A stretch of DNA of 64,000 nucleotides from Hahellaceae bacterium (GTDB lineage: Bacteria; Pseudomonadota; Gammaproteobacteria; Pseudomonadales; Oleiphilaceae), in assembly GCA_016744695.1 (NCBI GenBank), contig JADGDV010000007.1, positions 62,001-126,000 of the forward strand, given 5' to 3'. The position numbers were made by a program, and so were the translations under genes. Positions 53,300-61,159 of the stretch are shown in pieces; positions within the stretch are counted from its first letter, which is position 1; each line of letters begins with the position of its first letter. The notes under the pieces were generated by a model, which was given only the letters and a program-made list of their open reading frames with translations, was not told where the DNA came from and did no database searches.

Positions 53300-55243
53300 T
53301 TACTCTTGCATTGTCTCCAGCTCCACCCAGCGATTCATAGCTTCATTTAAATTTAATTCAAAGACTTCTAATTGAGCCAACTTACTACTGACAATGGTAT
53401 GTTCAAGATTATAAAAATCAGCCTGAGAGGTCTCCTCCTGCAAGGCTTCCAACTGGGCCTCTAATACTTCTATTTTTGCAGGCAGCTGCTCCAACTCAAG
53501 CTTATGCTTATAACTTAACTTTTTCTTCTTAACCGTCCTCAAATCGCTTATGCTTTTATCAACACAGGCACTTTCTACGCTTTTATTTTCAACAATAAGA
53601 GGAGGTGCTGTACGTTCTGCAGAATCGACTTTAGATTTACCTAGGTCATCAAAACCGCCAGTGTATGAGACCCAATCAGTATACCCCCCCACATACTCCT
53701 CAATCTGACCGTCACCCTGAAAGACCAACGTACTGGTAACAATATTGTCGAGAAAATATCGATCGTGACTAGTGATTAGTAGTGTTCCCTTAAAGGCAGT
53801 TAAAAGTTCCTCAAGTAACTCGAGAGTATCTACATCTAGATCATTAGTCGGCTCATCCATTACCAATATATTGGCAGGTTTACTAAAAAGTTTAGCAAGT
53901 AAAAGCCTGTTAGTTTCCCCTCCCGATAATGATTTAACCGGTGATCGCGCTCTTGCCGCAGTGAAAAGAAAATCGTTTAAATAACCTATGATATGTTTCT
54001 GGGAACCATTTATATCTATAAAATCACGACCTTCAGAGACATTATCAATAACACTTTTTTCTGGCTCAAGAGCCCCCCTAAGCTGATCAAAATAAGCCAC
54101 ATCTAACTTAGTACCTATGCAAACCTCTCCCGACACGGGCTTCAAACTACCTAATATTAACTTTAGTAGTGTTGTCTTACCTGTACCATTTTCGCCAATA
54201 AGCCCTATCCGATCTCCACGCATCACCGACATTGATAGATTCTTTATTAACGCTTCTGAAGCACCATAGCTGAAGTTAACACTTTTTAATTCAGCAACTA
54301 ACTTACCCGATAACACACCGTCATCTATGTTCAGCTTTGCTCGACCTTGCTTTTCGCGTCTTTGCTTACGAATCTCCCGGAGTCCCTCAAGGTTTCTAAC
54401 TCGACCTTCATTTCTTGTTCGTCGAGCCTTAATCCCCTGTCTTATCCAAGTTTCTTCTTCGGATAACCTTTTATCAAAAAGGGCATTCTGCTTTGCTTCA
54501 TCCTCTAGTAGTTTTGCTTTACCGGCCAAATAAGCTTCATAATCACCAGGCCATGAAGTTAAATTCCCTCTATCGAGTTCAACAATACGTGTAGCAAGGC
54601 GCTTAATAAAAGATCTATCATGACTTACAAAAAGAAGCGCCCCCCTAAATTCAAGGAGTCTCTTCTCAAGCCATGCGATAGCAGGAATATCAAGGTGATT
54701 GGTAGGCTCATCTAAAACGAGTACGTCAGGGTCATTTATCAAGGCTTTAGCTAATAACACCCTTCTGCGCCAACCGCCTGAAAGGGAATTCATTTTTGCA
54801 TCAGCCGTTAAGTTAAAACGCTTAATCAGATTTTCAACCTTACTATTCAACGACCAACCATCACACGCTTCAATTTTTGCTTGAACCCGCTCAAGCTCAA
54901 GTAAACTTGAATGAACATCCCTATGATCAATTAATTCATGATATCTAGCGATCCAGCCCCCAACTTCATTTAACCCTTCTGCAACCACCTCAAAAACGCT
55001 CTTGTTATCAGCTTCGGGAATGTCTTGAGGCAAAGTACCAATCGTCACACCATCTTTAAACCACAAACTTCCTGAGTCGGGCTGGGTTTCTCCTGATACA
55101 ATTTTAAGCAACGAAGACTTACCTTCACCATTACGACCAATTAAGCAGACGCGCTCTCCCGCCCCAACAGAAAAATTAACACCGTCCAAAAGAGGCTTAA
55201 GTCCATAGGCAAGGCTTACATCATCAAACCTGACGTTCGACAT
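53300..55243 (-). CDS. uup: ABC-F ATPase, Uup-like
   Basis: Soluble twin-ATPase of the ABC-F family, which acts on ribosomes or nucleic acids and not as a transporter. I use ATG 55243 (MSNVRFDDVSLAYG), 647 residues, since GGAG lies 8 bases upstream. Walker A motifs are GRNGEGKSS and GENGTGKTT, signatures LSGGWRRRVLLAKAL and LSGGETNRLLLAKL, and Walker B VLVLDEPTNHLD and ILVMDEPTNDLD. A long linker follows the first cassette (ARRTRNEGRVRNLEGLREIR) and the C-terminus is a coiled coil (about 560-647), typical of Uup. Confidence 0.9.
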   Translation of the reverse strand: MSNVRFDDVSLAYGLKPLLDGVNFSVGAGERVCLIGRNGEGKSSLLKIVSGETQPDSGSLWFKDGVTIGTLPQDIPEADNKSVFEVVAEGLNEVGGWIARYHELIDHRDVHSSLLELERVQAKIEACDGWSLNSKVENLIKRFNLTADAKMNSLSGGWRRRVLLAKALINDPDVLVLDEPTNHLDIPAIAWLEKRLLEFRGALLFVSHDRSFIKRLATRIVELDRGNLTSWPGDYEAYLAGKAKLLEDEAKQNALFDKRLSEEETWIRQGIKARRTRNEGRVRNLEGLREIRKQRREKQGRAKLNIDDGVLSGKLVAELKSVNFSYGASEALIKNLSMSVMRGDRIGLIGENGTGKTTLLKLILGSLKPVSGEVCIGTKLDVAYFDQLRGALEPEKSVIDNVSEGRDFIDINGSQKHIIGYLNDFLFTAARARSPVKSLSGGETNRLLLAKLFSKPANILVMDEPTNDLDVDTLELLEELLTAFKGTLLITSHDRYFLDNIVTSTLVFQGDGQIEEYVGGYTDWVSYTGGFDDLGKSKVDSAERTAPPLIVENKSVESACVDKSISDLRTVKKKKLSYKHKLELEQLPAKIEVLEAQLEALQEETSQADFYNLEHTIVSSKLAQLEVFELNLNEAMNRWVELETMQE

Positions 55244-55469
55244 TAAATAACTCCAATTCAATTAAAATAGAACAATCAACATTTGTTACTCGCCAATTAT
55301 TTAATTTTGTCTATTCTTCAAGTAACTTAGTGAACTATATAATCTAAAATATCAGTTAGTAGAAAAGTTACTGCTAGTTTGTGAAGAGAATATAATCTTC
55401 TTGCCAAGATAACCAGCCAAACATTAGCTATTACTAACACTGCAAACAAGAATGATAGGGAGAACAGCA

Positions 55470-56060
55470 GTGACAGAAAGTCATAACGGATCAAATGCCA
55501 GCAGTCCTGACTTAGACTGGAGTCAGGTAAGAGAAACTATCAATATGCTTACCCTGGCCGTAGCCCAAATAGAAGGGTCAATGAAAGACGGTGAAAAATC
55601 TGTTGCAGAGCTGAGTGAGTCATTTACCTATATTGCATCAAAGCTTGGATCTTTAGCAGAGTCGAGTCAAACACTACAGAGCACTAGCGTTAACGAACAA
55701 CAAGCCATGATTGATGGCATTAGAGATGAGTCAGAAGATATTCACTCAAAAGTCTCAAATGCCATTATTGCTTTTCAGTTTTATGATCGATTAAGTCAAA
55801 GGCTCGACCACGTCAAACGAGACTTAATGTGGCTAAGTAATGTAATTAATTCACCAGAGCAACTCTACAACCCTCTAGCATGGAGCAAACTTCAAAAAGA
55901 CATCGCTTCAAATTACACAATGGAAGCTGAAAGAATCATGTTTGAACACATAATGAAAGGCGCCAGCATTGAGCAAGCCCTTGATATTTACAAGCACCAC
56001 TTCAGTGCCAGTAATGATGAGAATGGTGATAATGCAGGTGACGAAATAGAACTTTTTTAA
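55470..56060 (+). CDS. Helical protein with MCP/CheZ-like features, function unknown
   Basis: Unrecognised, 196 residues from GTG 55470, preferred because GGGAG lies 7 bases upstream; an ATG at 55452 would add six residues. Helical throughout: two long amphipathic helices (about 20-105) rich in Ser, Glu and Leu, then the striking block AFQFYDRLSQRLDHVKRDL. Similar F-Q-x-Y-D-x-L-x-Q-R-L segments occur in chemotaxis-linked helical proteins. There are no membrane segments and no receptor tip. The acidic tail (DENGDNAGDEIELF) recalls CheZ tails that bind CheY, but the CheZ catalytic residues are not evident. It converges with the MOSC-cheV pair. Confidence 0.65.
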   Translation: MTESHNGSNASSPDLDWSQVRETINMLTLAVAQIEGSMKDGEKSVAELSESFTYIASKLGSLAESSQTLQSTSVNEQQAMIDGIRDESEDIHSKVSNAIIAFQFYDRLSQRLDHVKRDLMWLSNVINSPEQLYNPLAWSKLQKDIASNYTMEAERIMFEHIMKGASIEQALDIYKHHFSASNDENGDNAGDEIELF

Positions 56061-56845
56061 GCTATTAGCTCAACACTATCACCCACCTGCAATAGACCGG
56101 TATTTTGGTGCACTATATTTTGCCCAAAACAGACCCCAAATTCATTCCGCCTGTAACCAGCCAACGTTTTCAAAGGTTCCTTTCCGTATTTCAAGGTACT
56201 TTCATCAATGGTGGTCATAATACATCGTGAGCAGGGCTTAACTAAATCAAACTCAACCCCCCCTATTTTAATTTTCCTCCATTGATCTTCAGCATAAGCT
56301 TCACAACCAGAAATAACCAAATTTGGCCTGAAGCGCGACATAGGCACAGGTAGCGCCAAACGATTGTTCAAATCAGAAAGAGAGCCTTCGGAAATCAGCA
56401 ATAATGGAAATCCATCGGCAAAGCCAACACGCTGATCATAATCAGCAAACGCTCTATCAACTTGCCTAAAAGCAGAATCAGGCATATAAACAAGGCTCGC
56501 CTTTATACCTACAATACACGAGAACCAGTCATTAGTTACACCATCAGCTATAAGGGCAGATACCTCATCCCCCCACACACTAACCTTGATTGAATCTAAA
56601 AAAACGTTAAATGACACATCTAACAGTGAAGCGCTTGCATGATTAAATCGTAAAGACGCGTCACGCTCCTCCACCGAAATTATTCCCAATATAGGGTGTT
56701 TTCTTTGAGTGATAAACTTCCCAGCCTCATCCACCAGCATCCAGCGACGGTCATTAACAATGCCAAAATCATCGACTAATGCGGACAACAAAGAAACTGA
56801 CTTTAAAGATTTTACGGGATATTTATTGATTGCGGATAACTTCAT
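56057..56845 (-). CDS. MOSC-domain protein (YcbX-like, without ferredoxin domain)
   Basis: Probable molybdenum-cofactor-dependent enzyme of the MOSC family. It has 262 residues. The MOSC N-terminal beta-barrel (INKYPVKSLKSVSL, RRWMLVDEAGKFITQRKHP) is followed by the MOSC domain with FRPNLVISG and KPCSRCIMTTID, where C205 is the expected Mo ligand and C208 follows. E. coli YcbX is about 370 residues with a C-terminal 2Fe-2S domain; this protein stops before it, so it would need a separate electron donor. Its ATG overlaps the cheV stop by 4 bases (ATGA), an unusual pairing. Confidence 0.88.
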   Translation of the reverse strand: MKLSAINKYPVKSLKSVSLLSALVDDFGIVNDRRWMLVDEAGKFITQRKHPILGIISVEERDASLRFNHASASLLDVSFNVFLDSIKVSVWGDEVSALIADGVTNDWFSCIVGIKASLVYMPDSAFRQVDRAFADYDQRVGFADGFPLLLISEGSLSDLNNRLALPVPMSRFRPNLVISGCEAYAEDQWRKIKIGGVEFDLVKPCSRCIMTTIDESTLKYGKEPLKTLAGYRRNEFGVCFGQNIVHQNTGLLQVGDSVELIA

Positions 56846-57768
56846 AAAGTAACGCTTTTTAATCTATCTTGAACTACTTTAGCCAACTCATCAGGCTGAA
56901 ATTTAGATAAAAAACCATCACAACCTACTTTTTTAACCATCGCCTGATTAAAACTACCGCTAAGCGATGTATGCAGCACTACATGTAAATCTTTTAATCG
57001 AGCATCTTGCCTAATTGCTGTCGTTAGCATATAGCCATCCATTTCAGGCATCTCAGCATCAGTGATAACCAATAACAGGTTATCAATACCTCCGTCTTCG
57101 TCCACCCATTTTTTAAGGAGATTGTGTGCCTCAAGCCCATTTGCCGCAGTAAACACCTCCAAACCCAACTTTTCAACAGTAGATTTAGCTTGCCCAATGG
57201 CAACAGGTGAATCATCTACAATTAATACCTTCCACCCTACCGCATTGGAAAGCACCTCTTGATCGAGAATATGCTCTGAAATATCTGTGGTATAAGGAAC
57301 TATTTCTGCCAAGACCTTCTCGACATCAATTATTTCAATTATTTTATCTTCGTATCGTGTAATCGCGGTTAAATAATGATGGCGACCAGCACCTTTTGGC
57401 GGCGCCTGTATGTCACTCCAGTTCATATTTACAATTCGGTCCACCCCTCCGATCAAAAAACCCTGAATCGTCCGATTATACTCCGTAACAATAATCGTTG
57501 AGTCATTCGTGGGCTTTAAAGGTGGCATTTTGATAGCCATACTTAAATTAATGATAGGAACCGTTTTACCACGAAGATGAGTAACACCACATACCGCTGG
57601 GTGCTCATGGGGCATTTGCGTTAGATTAGGTAACTTAAGAACTTCTTGAATTTTAAAAACATTGATAGCGAAGGTTTGACGCCCGTTTAAATTGAACATC
57701 AACAACTCAAGTCGGTTTTCACCCACTAATTGAGTCCGCTGATCTACCGATTGTAATACCCCTGCCAT
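56842..57768 (-). CDS. cheV: Second CheV (CheW-REC) chemotaxis protein
   Basis: Paralogue of the protein at 9806-10741, 308 residues. CheW domain at about 15-155 and receiver at about 180-308, with the acidic pair VDDS and phospho-acceptor D237 in VITDAEMPEMDGY; K and T/S switch residues follow (VLHTSLSGSF). The N-terminus and PPKGAGRHHYLTAI match the first copy closely, so the pair arose by duplication. It is far from cheR and coupled to a MOSC gene. A tandem repeat of four 9-bp units begins 8 bases before its ATG. Confidence 0.94.
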   Translation of the reverse strand: MAGVLQSVDQRTQLVGENRLELLMFNLNGRQTFAINVFKIQEVLKLPNLTQMPHEHPAVCGVTHLRGKTVPIINLSMAIKMPPLKPTNDSTIIVTEYNRTIQGFLIGGVDRIVNMNWSDIQAPPKGAGRHHYLTAITRYEDKIIEIIDVEKVLAEIVPYTTDISEHILDQEVLSNAVGWKVLIVDDSPVAIGQAKSTVEKLGLEVFTAANGLEAHNLLKKWVDEDGGIDNLLLVITDAEMPEMDGYMLTTAIRQDARLKDLHVVLHTSLSGSFNQAMVKKVGCDGFLSKFQPDELAKVVQDRLKSVTL

Positions 57769-57776
57769 GGTCCACC

Positions 57777-57812
57777 CACAAAAAACACAAAAAACACAAA
57801 AAACACAAAAAA
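57777..57812. repeat. Tandem repeat, (CACAAAAAA)x4
   Basis: Four perfect copies of the 9-mer CACAAAAAA at 57777, 57786, 57795 and 57804. Read on the minus strand this is TTTTTTGTG repeated, ending 8 bases before the cheV ATG, with GGTGG between. Copy number changes would alter the 5' untranslated region and not the reading frame. Confidence 0.95.
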
Positions 57813-57931
57813 CCTAATAAATAGGCACGTATCAATCAGTGTAGAACAAAATGCTAATTTAGTGAGAATAAGGTAAGTAAAAGATGATGAGATATAAATT
57901 GAATTAAAAATTGTAAAACGATAAGAAATAT

Positions 57932-58007
57932 TGGAGCGGGAAACGAGATTCGAACTCGCGACCCCAACCTTGGCAAGGTTGTGCTCTACCAACTGAGCTA
58001 TTCCCGC
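57932..58007 (-). tRNA. glyV: tRNA-Gly (GCC)
   Basis: 76 bases on the minus strand including an encoded CCA. Acceptor GCGGGAA pairs with TTCCCGC. The D arm AGCTCAGTTGGTAGAGC, anticodon loop TTGCCAA (anticodon GCC) and T arm GTTCGAATC are all normal, and the body is nearly that of E. coli tRNA-Gly(GCC). Confidence 0.97.
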
Positions 58008-58196
58008 AGAATATTCTTTTCTTTAGACTTCCATTTCAATAAGTTAGAACTTATTAGACACAAGCCTTGGAAGAGGTGCGTATTATAGGGATGTGTTTTT
58101 TTTGTTGCAAGCCCTTTATCGATATTTTTTAACTATTGCCTAAAACCATGAGCTACAACTGGATTAAGGCAATAGAAAGTTAAGTTAGCACAAACT

Positions 58197-58904
58197 TTAT
58201 GGCTGCATTAATATATAAATTGCGCGCCTTAAAATTGATTTTATTTTCATATCATCAATTTCGCCATCATTAATAATCCCTTCATAAAGCAAGCCCTGAA
58301 CAGCACTGATAATCAGCATTGCATCTTCTTTAGGCGCAGGGGCGTTCGTCAAAACAAGAAAATCAGTCAGACGGCTATACCAAATTCCACGGTAATCTCT
58401 AGCCAGAGGTTTTAGTCGCTCATCACGCACAGCCTCAAGCAAAAACGCCATCTCGGCTAACAAGTCTTGTTTTCTGAACTTAACTTGAGCTTTGATGTAA
58501 CCAGTCCCCATTTCAACCAGAGCTGTTATAAATTTATCTCTTACTTCAACATCACTTTGAATTTCTTTTATGTCATAATTTGCGACTAGACTATGAAGTT
58601 CGCCGTAGAATAAATCTAAGACCTGAAGGCTTTTCTCAGCAAATAGCATAAAAGCATCGCTAATAAGCTCTTCAATATCCTTAAAGTAATATGTAGTAGA
58701 AGCTAAAGGCACATTAGCTTCTTTAGCAACTGCCCTATGCTTAACGCCTCGTATTCCCTCTCGAGCAACAATTCTTAAGGCCGCATCTAATATTTCTTTG
58801 CGGCGATGCTCGCTCTTTGCTCTTGCGGCTTTACGCCCCTGATATTGAATAGAGCTTTTAAGAGATTCAAACTCTTTAGTTGATGATGTCATCTGGGAGT
58901 TCAT
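58197..58904 (-). CDS. TetR-family transcriptional regulator
   Basis: Repressor-type protein of 235 residues. A basic N-terminal extension (about 1-32, with GRKAARAKSEHRRKE) precedes the helix-turn-helix (ILDAALRIVAREGIRGVKHRAVAKEANVPLASTTYYFKDIEEL, about 38-80). The ligand-binding domain is helical and unspecified. TYYFKDIEEL and the PhaD-like style are suggestive only. No neighbouring structural gene in the same direction; the divergent spacer is 534 bp. Confidence 0.88.
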   Translation of the reverse strand: MNSQMTSSTKEFESLKSSIQYQGRKAARAKSEHRRKEILDAALRIVAREGIRGVKHRAVAKEANVPLASTTYYFKDIEELISDAFMLFAEKSLQVLDLFYGELHSLVANYDIKEIQSDVEVRDKFITALVEMGTGYIKAQVKFRKQDLLAEMAFLLEAVRDERLKPLARDYRGIWYSRLTDFLVLTNAPAPKEDAMLIISAVQGLLYEGIINDGEIDDMKIKSILRRAIYILMQP

Positions 58905-59438
58905 GTTTTATATCCAACTTACCTGCGTTGAGTTTATGGTTCTCTTTTAGCTCTGCGGCTAAATTTTGCACTACTTTAACAAATTACAAGCTATTACAAC
59001 ATTGCCTTAGTCTCGTTTTTAGATAGTTTCCTTAGCTAATTACATTTTTAACACTCAGACTAACCTTAAGATATATTTCACTACAAAAACAATGCGTTTC
59101 GTATAAGGTACTATTACTTGCTCCCTAAAGAGGCCTTAAGTAAATAAAGATCTAAGAAACAACCAATCAACGTAAAGCGAATAGGCAGTAAGAAAACAGC
59201 TGAAACAGGTTTAAAAACCTAACCATCATTTCATTTTGAGACTAAAGGCAAGCATTTAAAACTAGACATTCCACAAAAGTTGGGCAAACTAAAAGGTATA
59301 CTTAACGCTGACTACCGGCGGACAGCTAAAACAGGAAGCACACCAGGGTGTGCTTTGCACTACAAACATAACCAGAAGTAAAGCTGTTAATGAAATCTAA
59401 ACCACGAAAGTTTACTAGAGCAAAGCTCTTTATCAGAG
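58905..59438. other. 534-bp intergenic region with hairpins and a possible short leader ORF
   Basis: No full gene. Perfect hairpin AGCACACC-AG-GGTGTGCT at 59337-59354, and AGAGC-AAA-GCTCT at 59417-59429, ten bases before the next gene. A 21-codon basic frame (ATG 59390 to TAG 59455, product MKSKPRKFTRAKLFIRGAYPF, eight Lys/Arg) overlaps the start of the binding-protein gene in another frame; it has only a weak ribosome-binding site. These could form an untranslated regulatory leader. Confidence 0.45.
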
Positions 59439-60233
59439 GTGCGTATCCTTTTTAGTAAAAATAAGACGCAGTTTTTAAGCAAACATCTCATCTACCTGAG
59501 TGCTCTGGTCTTGTGTGCTCTTTACCCACTAAACTCCCTTTCTGCCAACGAACCCTTTAACAAACTCAAAGTGGCTTTTATTGAGTTCCCTCCTATTGAG
59601 TATATGGATTCGTCAAATAAACCCGCAGGTGTTTTCATTGATATTACCAAGGCCGTTCTTGATAATGCCGGTATTGATTTTGAATTTGTTCACTTACCCA
59701 TTTCTAGAGCCTATCTATACATCAAAGAAGGTAACGTTGACTTATGGCCAGGACTATCAGGTATTCCAGCGTTACAAGGGTATGTATTAGAAGGGCACTC
59801 AACCCCAGCCACAATAACACTTTCAGCTTGGCACCTTAAAAACAGTCCAAAAATCACAAGTACAAGCGATTTAGCGGCTAAAAAAGTTATTTTGGTTAAC
59901 GGGTACACTTACGGAGGCCTGCTTTACGAAATTACTAAGCCGGAATTTGGAATGACAGCATTCTATACTCCAGGTCATTTATCTGGTTTAAAAATGCTCC
60001 AATTGGGTAGAGGCCAATATTTTCTTGACTACAACGAGCCTATTTTTAATCAATTAGAGACCTATTCGATAGATGATTTAAGTCATACCATGTTAAATAC
60101 AAGGAATGGCGCATTTATCATTTCGAAAAAAACACCTAAAGCTCAGCAACTCAGAAAAGCACTTGACCAGTCCTACAAACAACTGGTGAGCCAAGGCAAA
60201 ATAAAACCTAACACTGCTAACCAATTAAAATGA
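59439..60233 (+). CDS. Periplasmic substrate-binding protein, family 3 type
   Basis: Solute-binding protein of the amino-acid (SBP_bac_3) class, 264 residues. The only in-frame start is GTG 59439; the ribosome-binding site is poor. Signal peptide with core HLIYLSALVLCALYPLNSLSA, cleaved near residue 36. The fold begins KLKVAFIEFPPIEYMDSSNKPAGVFIDITKAVL, with GNVDLWPGLSGIP following. No permease or ATPase genes are beside it, so it may serve a sensor or be an orphan. The next gene overlaps its stop by 4 bases (ATGA). Confidence 0.82.
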   Translation: MRILFSKNKTQFLSKHLIYLSALVLCALYPLNSLSANEPFNKLKVAFIEFPPIEYMDSSNKPAGVFIDITKAVLDNAGIDFEFVHLPISRAYLYIKEGNVDLWPGLSGIPALQGYVLEGHSTPATITLSAWHLKNSPKITSTSDLAAKKVILVNGYTYGGLLYEITKPEFGMTAFYTPGHLSGLKMLQLGRGQYFLDYNEPIFNQLETYSIDDLSHTMLNTRNGAFIISKKTPKAQQLRKALDQSYKQLVSQGKIKPNTANQLK

Positions 60234-60847
60234 TATTTCATTGTATTACACGGCTACAACGTTCGTTTTCTCATTTATCACCACTCAAACAAGCAAGATA
60301 CATATGTATTTTGGCATTACTCTCCAGCTCAGCTTTAGCGACCGAAAAAGAACTTGAACACAGCTACCAGTCTTGCACAATGATTACGACAGAACTACTA
60401 ACCACAATCCAACTGTATGAAAAAGATATCCCGTTAGATACCTTATTAGAAAGCCTACCTACCCCATCAGAGGGCGGACAAAAAAGAGTAAAGTTAACCT
60501 ATCAACTTGCAGAGAAAGCTGGAACTTTATCCTCGTACTCAACAATCAATTCGGACTATGCAAAATGCGCAAAGAAGGTTTTTTCCAAACAAGGAAAACC
60601 AACGCCGACATCAGTTGAATACGGTTATTATTTTTGCTCTGGTGAAAACAAGTTAAGGTATGAGATTGCCCTATCAATTTACTTGAAGGCAAAAAAAGAT
60701 GAAATTATTCCACAGCTACCAAAAAGCAGACAACAGATTGGTAGACACTACTTTGACCTAGCTGAAAAGGAAGGTCTAGAAGCTGTATTCAACCTGATGG
60801 CCAATAGTTTAAAGCATTGCGTCAACCAGTTAGGTCCCACAAATTAA
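60230..60847 (+). CDS. Secreted four-cysteine protein coupled to the binding protein
   Basis: Not recognised, 205 residues. N-terminal signal peptide with core YICILALLSSSALA (cleavage after residue 38). The mature part has four cysteines at 49, 113, 136 and 197, which could form two disulfides in the periplasm. It is helical and polar, with no known motif. Translation is coupled to the preceding binding protein (ATGA overlap), so the two probably act together. Confidence 0.65.
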   Translation: MIFHCITRLQRSFSHLSPLKQARYICILALLSSSALATEKELEHSYQSCTMITTELLTTIQLYEKDIPLDTLLESLPTPSEGGQKRVKLTYQLAEKAGTLSSYSTINSDYAKCAKKVFSKQGKPTPTSVEYGYYFCSGENKLRYEIALSIYLKAKKDEIIPQLPKSRQQIGRHYFDLAEKEGLEAVFNLMANSLKHCVNQLGPTN

Positions 60848-60946
60848 TAAAAGACACACTAAAGTTACATTTTTAGCCCTCCAGGCATTGACATATAGTC
60901 GAGGTAAACATAGAATGCGCACCACCTTGACGAGGCAATGTTTTGC

Positions 60947-61022
60947 GTCCCCTTCGTCTAGAGGCCTAGGACACCGCCCTTTCACGGCGGTAACAGGGGT
61001 TCGACTCCCCTAGGGGACGCCA
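60947..61022 (+). tRNA. gltT: tRNA-Glu (TTC)
   Basis: 76 bases including encoded CCA. Acceptor GTCCCCT pairs with AGGGGAC, anticodon stem CCGCC/GGCGG with loop CTTTCAC (anticodon TTC), and T arm AGGGGTTCGACTCCCCT. A strong terminator follows at 61031. Confidence 0.97.
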
Positions 61023-61030
61023 CTTATTCT

Positions 61031-61066
61031 AAAAGCCCGTATAGTTTTCTATACGGGCTTTTTTTA
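61031..61066 (+). terminator. Rho-independent terminator after tRNA-Glu
   Basis: Perfect 14-bp stem AAAAGCCCGTATAG (61031-61044), loop TTTT, CTATACGGGCTTTT (61049-61062) with more T after. Confidence 0.95.
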
Positions 61067-61159
61067 TTCTATTTTAAAACCTTCCTTTTTCTGTTTCTTC
61101 CCTATACTTAGCTGAATACACATAAACTTTCAGATACCTCTGATATATTGAGACCCAAG

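Noticed and set aside
57777-57812. CRISPR-like repeat
   Set aside because: The 9-mers are contiguous with no spacers and there are no cas genes.
57744-57992. 82-residue minus-strand frame with repeated Phe-Val
   Set aside because: It is made of the 9-bp tandem repeat and runs into tRNA-Gly; no ribosome-binding site or protein character.
57932-58007. Reading the tRNA anticodon as GGC (Ala)
   Set aside because: That comes from reading the plus strand; on the minus strand the loop is TTGCCAA and the body is tRNA-Gly.
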